Assembly (NCBI GenBank): GCA_913060695.1
Contig: CAJXUA010000011.1
Coordinates: 40,570 to 104,569, forward strand
DNA length: 64,000 nt
Origin: an uncultured Gammaproteobacteria bacterium
GTDB lineage: Bacteria; Pseudomonadota; Gammaproteobacteria; Pseudomonadales; Pseudohongiellaceae
Direction of reading: 5' to 3'
Shown piece after piece: positions 59,763-64,000 of this stretch. A program made the position numbers and the translations under genes. Below the pieces are notes generated by a model that was given only the letters and a program-made list of their open reading frames with translations, had not been told where the DNA came from and did no database searches. Numbering within the stretch: the stretch's first letter is position 1; each line of letters starts with the position of its first letter.

Positions 59763-61564
59763 GGCTTTTCCTCGCTCAAAATGCTGACACTATCTGGCAC
59801 GATATACGCCGAGAAAGTGTTAATAATTGCTTGAATATGTTCATCCTCTTCAAACTCAGTGCGCGCCTGCTGTAGCGCTTCTTCGCGCATACGTTGTCGG
59901 AATTGCGCGGGGGACTCAGCGTCGATGGCGCTAATCAGCAAGGTAAGTTTAAGAGCTTTCTTAAAGTGTTCGCTTAGCAACTGCTCTATTCTGCGCCCAT
60001 GCTCTTCGTTGTAAAGCGCGCTTTGTGTCTCGTCTAGTGTGAGTGTCACGCTGTTATCGCTCATGTCCACTAATACGCAGTTGGCCAGAAGATTGCCAGT
60101 AATACCGGTGACGCCAAGATCACGCACAATCTGAATCCAGCGCTCTGTCTGATTACGTGGTGCAGGATCAGCCTCGGCAACTGCGGGAGCTGCATCGCTA
60201 GCAACCGCAACTTCGGCAACCGCTATCGGATCGGGCTCAGGGGGCTGTTCTAGTGTGGCACTTGCGTCTTGCGCTGCGCTCAGCGCTGGCGCATCAGTTT
60301 GACGCTGCGGCTCTACGAGGGGTTCTGGGCTAGGAGCTTGCGTCTGCGTATTGGCATTATCCGGCTCGAGGCGGATTTCCGGCTCTGGCTCGGAGATTAG
60401 TTCAGGCTTTTTTTTTTGCGTATCCGTGCTGTCGTCGGGCGTAGCCGATTCTGCTGTCTCGATAGCGCTCGACGCAGGTGCCTGAGGAGAGAAGACCAGC
60501 ATACGCAGCAGAAGCATCTCGAATGCCATACGCGCATCGAACGCTACGTTCATATCGGCGCGACCATTCAGCGCGATCTGGTAATACAGCTGTACTTGTT
60601 CGGCAGTGAGTTGCTTGGCTATGCCGAGTATCTGTTCGCGATCACCCTGGCTATTGTCGACGCCGCCGGGCACCAGTTGTGCGATCGCGATGCGATGCAG
60701 TAGCGACAGCAAATTATCGAGCAGAAGGAAATAGTCGAATGAACGCGACGCTATCACGCTGACTGTCTCGAGAAGATCGTTGGCGTCCTCGGCATTCAAT
60801 GCCGCTACGATGCGCAGTATTAGTGCCTGATCAGGGGTGCCCAATAAGGTGCTAACCTCTGCTTCAGTAACATTGCCTGCACAGAAGGAAATGCTCTGGT
60901 CTAGCAAAGTCAGTGCGTCACGCATGCTGCCCTGTGCACTCTTGGCGATGCTCCAAAGAGCGCCCTCTTCACAGGGAACCTGTTCTGCAATCAAGACCGA
61001 GCTTAGGTATTCGACGATTTTCTGTGGACTCAGATTCTTCAGGCTAAATTGCAGGCAGCGCGAAAGAATCGTAATCGGTAGCTTATGAGGATCTGTAGTG
61101 GCCAGCAGAAACACGACATGGGGTGGTGGCTCTTCCAGCGTTTTCAACAGAGCGTTGAAACTGTGATTGGAGAGCATGTGGACTTCGTCTATGAGATAGA
61201 CTTTATAACGCCCAACCGATGGTGCGTATTGCACGTTCTCTAATAATTCGCGGGTATCTTCAACCTTAGTCTTGGAGGCCGCATCGACTTCGATTAGGTC
61301 GATAAAACGCCCTTCGCCGATCTCTAAACAAGCGCTACATTTGCCGCAAGGAGTAGAGCTGATGCCCTCTTCGCAGTTTAGGCACTTCGCGAAAATGCGC
61401 GCGATAGTCGTTTTGCCAACGCCGCGGGTGCCTGTAAACAAGTAGGCATGATGTAGGCGTTGATTGTCTAAGGCGTGGACGAGGGTCTGCAGGACATGTT
61501 CTTGACCAGCCATGTCGCTGAATGATTTAGGTCGCCATTTTCTCGCCAATACCTGGTAAGTCAT
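59759..61564 (-). CDS. dnaX: DNA polymerase III tau (and likely gamma) subunit
   Basis: The 601-aa clamp-loader ATPase has Walker A GTRGVGKTT, zinc-site CLNCEEGISSTPCGKCSAC, Walker B LIDEVHMLS and SRC motif (LSRCLQF) in domains I-III (to about 370). A Pro/Glu/Ala-rich linker (about 370-470) leads to the tau-specific C-terminal domain. In the linker a run of ten A residues (minus strand, complement of 60408-60417, codons 383-386) precedes stop codons in both other frames, so a shorter gamma of 387 or 388 residues is probable. Confidence 0.97.
   Translation of the reverse strand: MTYQVLARKWRPKSFSDMAGQEHVLQTLVHALDNQRLHHAYLFTGTRGVGKTTIARIFAKCLNCEEGISSTPCGKCSACLEIGEGRFIDLIEVDAASKTKVEDTRELLENVQYAPSVGRYKVYLIDEVHMLSNHSFNALLKTLEEPPPHVVFLLATTDPHKLPITILSRCLQFSLKNLSPQKIVEYLSSVLIAEQVPCEEGALWSIAKSAQGSMRDALTLLDQSISFCAGNVTEAEVSTLLGTPDQALILRIVAALNAEDANDLLETVSVIASRSFDYFLLLDNLLSLLHRIAIAQLVPGGVDNSQGDREQILGIAKQLTAEQVQLYYQIALNGRADMNVAFDARMAFEMLLLRMLVFSPQAPASSAIETAESATPDDSTDTQKKKPELISEPEPEIRLEPDNANTQTQAPSPEPLVEPQRQTDAPALSAAQDASATLEQPPEPDPIAVAEVAVASDAAPAVAEADPAPRNQTERWIQIVRDLGVTGITGNLLANCVLVDMSDNSVTLTLDETQSALYNEEHGRRIEQLLSEHFKKALKLTLLISAIDAESPAQFRQRMREEALQQARTEFEEDEHIQAIINTFSAYIVPDSVSILSEEKP
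60408..60417 (-). promoter_or_regulatory. A10 slippage/frameshift site in dnaX
   Basis: Ten consecutive A residues on the coding strand cover Q383-K386. After one extra A (or a -1 ribosomal shift) the frame reads Lys-Ala then TGA; after loss of one A it reads Ser-Leu-Asn then TAA. E. coli dnaX makes gamma by -1 frameshifting on an A-rich slippery site, and Thermus dnaX uses transcriptional slippage on an A9 run. Confidence 0.75.
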
Positions 61565-61665
61565 CTGATTCCGGTCACTATCAAGGGCGTTCTAATTGGT
61601 TTCTGGGCGTTTTTGAGCGCCGAGATAAACGCAGGGGTGCTGGCGAGGTCGTATCTAGAGTTGGA

Positions 61666-61777
61666 GGTACCTCCTGCCAGCCACACCACGGCACATGAGT
61701 CAGCTATTACCGTTGCTCCCTTCCGGGCCTGGCGGGGTTCACAGCTTATCATTGCGAGGGGACCAGCAAGAGATACC
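61666..61777 (-). ncRNA. ffs: 4.5S RNA of the signal recognition particle
   Basis: The minus strand contains the SRP core GCCAGGCCCGGAAGGGAGCA with the GGAA tetraloop, the asymmetric loop, and the pairing second strand CAACGG...TGTGCCG. The ends GGTATCTC and GGAGGTACC pair to close the hairpin, giving about 112 nt. It lies directly upstream of dnaX. Ends are approximate by a few bases. Confidence 0.95.
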
Positions 61778-61818
61778 ATCAAGCGTGAATACACCTATCA
61801 GTGCCATCACAGCGGCGC

Positions 61819-61847
61819 ATTATGGGTAAATTCTCCCGCTTAATCAA
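61819..61847 (-). promoter_or_regulatory. Predicted promoter of 4.5S RNA
   Basis: Minus strand TTGATT (61847-61842), 17 bp, CATAAT (61824-61819), then a GC-rich discriminator GCGCC. The start would be about 35 nt upstream of the mature RNA, requiring 5' processing. Confidence 0.65.
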
Positions 61848-61882
61848 GCGCAATACCCCGTTGGTCTTTATTGCGAGCTCGC

Positions 61883-63790
61883 TTAAGGTAATGCAAAACT
61901 GAGGATTCGAGAATCCGCCCCCGCCCCCACCGCAATCGCAATATATTGAGTCCCCTGAGCACTATAGGACATAGGGGTTCCGCTAGGTGGCAGCGGCATC
62001 TCGATCTCATGCAAAACAGCGCCATTTGTCTTATCGAAAGCCCGCAATAGGTAGCGACCACCATCTTCCTGTGCCACAAACAACAGAGTTTTAGTCAGAA
62101 GTGGCCCCGTTCGCGAAGGCGAGCCAACCGGCCCGGGGTCTAAGGCCCCTTCGGCAATAATGCGTGCTCGTACCCCTTCCCCATGAGGGACCATCCACTC
62201 GTGTTCCCCGGTATTGAGGTTGATCGCGGTGATGCGTCCATAGGGTGGCTTGGTTAAGGGCAGGCCACGAGGACTTGGCGCGGCACCATTGCCACCGCGC
62301 ATATAGGCGAAATTGGATTTCTCGGGGTCGGGCCCTAGAAGGGTTACTACCATCGGAGCGCTGCCCGAAGGGATATAGAGAATACCTGTGTCTGGGTCTG
62401 CCGCAGCGCCTTGCCAGCCTCCCCCACCAAACCAACCGGGGAAGTTAATGGTGCCCCGCAGCGAGGGCGGCGTGTACAGGGGGCCGTAATCGAACTTCTC
62501 GATAGCCTGCAATGCTTCGTTACGCAGCTCCGGCGTGAAGTCGATGAGTGTTTCTTCAGAGATTCCCTGAGGCTCGAAAGGCGCTGGCTTACTGGGGAAA
62601 GGTTGAGTTGGAGAGAGTGCCTCGCCCGGAATGCTGCTGCGAGGGACAACGCGCTCCTCGATAGGCCAAACCGGCTCGCCAGTCACGCGGTCGAAGACAA
62701 AGACGAATCCTTGTTTTGTGACTTGCGCCACGGCCTTAATGGGCTTGCCTGCAACGTTGATGTCGATCAGATTGGGCGCCGCAGGCAAGTCATAGTCCCA
62801 AACGCCATGATGAACAAATTGGAAATGCCACACCCGCTTACCAGTGGCGGCTTCTATACAGACTAGACTCTCCGCGAATAGATTATCGCCCTTGCGATGA
62901 CCGCCAAACCAGTCGTTCGTTGGCGTGCCGATGGGAAGATATACATAACCGAGCTCTTCATCGGCACTCATCAGCGTCCAGACATTGGTATTCCCAGTGT
63001 ACTCCCACGCCCCCTCCTCCCAGGTCTCGTTGCCATATTCGCCCGCCTGCGGGATGGTATTGAATATCCACACTCGCTCGCCGCTGCGCACGTCAAAACC
63101 ACGCACATGGCCGGGCGGGGCTTCCTTGTAATTGGGGATATCGCTTATGGACGAGCCCACGACCACGATATCGCCCACAACCAGAGGCGCAGAGATTTGA
63201 GTGTAGGCGGCACGGTCAACCTCACGACCAAGGCCGAGAGTCAGGTCTATACGCCCCTGGTCACCGAACTGCGGATCAACAAGCCCTGTGCTGGCGTCAA
63301 TCGAATACAGATAGGCGTCGTTCGTGGGCATGAGGATGCGACTACTCTGGCCATCGCTCCAGTAAGACACGCCGCGGTGGTTGTAGCCTAGGTTAGTTGG
63401 CCGACCAGTCTCCCAGGCCTTGCTGTCGTAGACCCACAGGGACTCTCCGCTCACCCCATCGATCGCCGCTACACGCCCGTAGGAGGTGCTGACATAGAGC
63501 ACGCCGTCTATCGCGATTGGCGTCACTTTATAGGCGCCTGGGGTCGCGATGAAGTTCTGTTGCGCCTGATTCTCTAGGACCGTTGGGTTATCGGGAGAGT
63601 CCCAAGACCAGCGGGTTTGGAGAGAGGTGACGTTAGCGGCGCTGATTTGTTCAAGCGCGGTGTATTTACTGGAAGAGGAGTCTGATCCATAGGAGGGCCA
63701 GTCTGCGGCGTGGAGCGTTGGGGATAAGTCAATGCTTATGAGTAAGTAAGCGATCGAACCTAGTCTGTACGCCTGACGATAAATTCTCAT
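61883..63790 (-). CDS. PQQ-dependent dehydrogenase, periplasmic
   Basis: The start ATG 63790 gives 635 residues with a signal peptide (MRIYRQAYRL to SPTLHAAD); a longer frame to 63958 lacks support. The mature protein is an eight-bladed beta-propeller quinoprotein: DWPSYGSDSSSSKYTALEQI at the N-terminus, several W-repeat motifs (GERVWIFNTIP, GKRVWHFQFVHH, TGEHEWMVPHG) and a PQQ-site region around HHGVWDYDLPAAPNL. It resembles glucose/alcohol quinoprotein dehydrogenases without the cytochrome domain. The substrate cannot be deduced, and no PQQ synthesis gene is in the window. Confidence 0.9.
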   Translation of the reverse strand: MRIYRQAYRLGSIAYLLISIDLSPTLHAADWPSYGSDSSSSKYTALEQISAANVTSLQTRWSWDSPDNPTVLENQAQQNFIATPGAYKVTPIAIDGVLYVSTSYGRVAAIDGVSGESLWVYDSKAWETGRPTNLGYNHRGVSYWSDGQSSRILMPTNDAYLYSIDASTGLVDPQFGDQGRIDLTLGLGREVDRAAYTQISAPLVVGDIVVVGSSISDIPNYKEAPPGHVRGFDVRSGERVWIFNTIPQAGEYGNETWEEGAWEYTGNTNVWTLMSADEELGYVYLPIGTPTNDWFGGHRKGDNLFAESLVCIEAATGKRVWHFQFVHHGVWDYDLPAAPNLIDINVAGKPIKAVAQVTKQGFVFVFDRVTGEPVWPIEERVVPRSSIPGEALSPTQPFPSKPAPFEPQGISEETLIDFTPELRNEALQAIEKFDYGPLYTPPSLRGTINFPGWFGGGGWQGAAADPDTGILYIPSGSAPMVVTLLGPDPEKSNFAYMRGGNGAAPSPRGLPLTKPPYGRITAINLNTGEHEWMVPHGEGVRARIIAEGALDPGPVGSPSRTGPLLTKTLLFVAQEDGGRYLLRAFDKTNGAVLHEIEMPLPPSGTPMSYSAQGTQYIAIAVGAGADSRILSFALP

Positions 63791-64000
63791 GCGAAGAGCC
63801 CCCACCCTTATTTTTGTTTGGATTGATGGTACAGGATGGTGACTTCTACGGGAAAGCTGTTTAGGGGGGAGATTAGATCCGTGTCTGAGACAACTGGTTG
63901 TAGGGGCCCATGCCCTCGTAAGGGGGTGCCCTGCAGGCGATTGGCCTAAATCTTCCACAGATCCTCATCAATCGCACCATTCGCTTGCAAGGCAAGCTCC
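63791..64000. other. Non-coding end region with REP-like remnants
   Basis: No gene is visible. TGTAGGGGC-ccat-GCCCTCG near 63899-63918 and a later CGCTTGCAAGGCAAGCTCC at the window edge (about 63982-64000) share the outline of the REP arm seen at 44442-44515. The second is cut by the window end. Confidence 0.45.

Noticed and set aside
63791..63958. N-terminal extension of the PQQ dehydrogenase
   Set aside because: The extra 56 residues have no signal peptide or homology; ATG 63790 has a purine-rich ribosome site and a proper signal peptide.

Overview
The window is core chromosome of a gammaproteobacterium, probably a marine, Pseudomonadales-like lineage. Gene order gives the best clues: gltA facing sdhCDAB-sucAB-lpd-sucCD, a yceD-rpmF-plsX-fabD-fabG-acpP-fabF-pabC-mltG-tmk-holB-pilZ cluster, and dnaX-ybaB-recR. 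A TtpC-type TonB2 operon and a Pseudomonas-style REP repeat fit the same picture. I could run no database search, so names rest on motifs, length and neighbourhood.

Layout: (1) 1-9.1 kb holds a C-terminal gene fragment with two terminators, the periplasmic protease prc, a solitary tyrosine recombinase, a CX4R phosphatase-like exported protein, a zinc CDF exporter, an OmpA-type porin, an 883-bp palindrome-rich non-coding stretch, and gor. (2) 9.1-11.9 kb holds an Arc-type DNA-binding protein, an AlkB-type dioxygenase and an LhgO-like FAD oxidase, then a DUF411 protein. (3) 11.9-22.3 kb, minus strand, is fatty-acid and cell-envelope synthesis with DNA polymerase III delta-prime, Tmk, PilZ, YceD, L32 and RluC; fabH is missing from its usual place. 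(4) argS and htpG are convergent; htpG has a consensus heat-shock promoter. (5) 26.2-31.3 kb is the DUF3450-TtpC-ExbB-ExbD-TonB-TPR operon. (6) 31.7-44.4 kb is the TCA cycle block. (7) 44.4-48.7 kb has a REP pair, tRNA-Ala(GGC), gltX, dusA, a TerB-like protein and an MlaA-like protein. (8) 48.8-61.8 kb is a long co-directional array: 4.5S RNA, dnaX, ybaB, recR, rnd, ycgN, a membrane protein, MoxR and VWA, fadD, hrpA. (9) The window ends with a PQQ-dependent dehydrogenase and a partial REP-like repeat.

I found no clearly new defence or mobile system. The most interesting signals are regulatory: an A10 run in dnaX with stop codons just after it in both shifted frames (a likely gamma-subunit switch); a sigma-32 promoter whose transcript would begin with the upstream operon's terminator hairpin; a near-perfect sigma-70 promoter placed so that yceD mRNA would be almost leaderless; an lpd stop codon in the loop of a terminator; a terminator isolating acpP from fabF; and a tRNA promoter starting immediately after the gltX stop codon.
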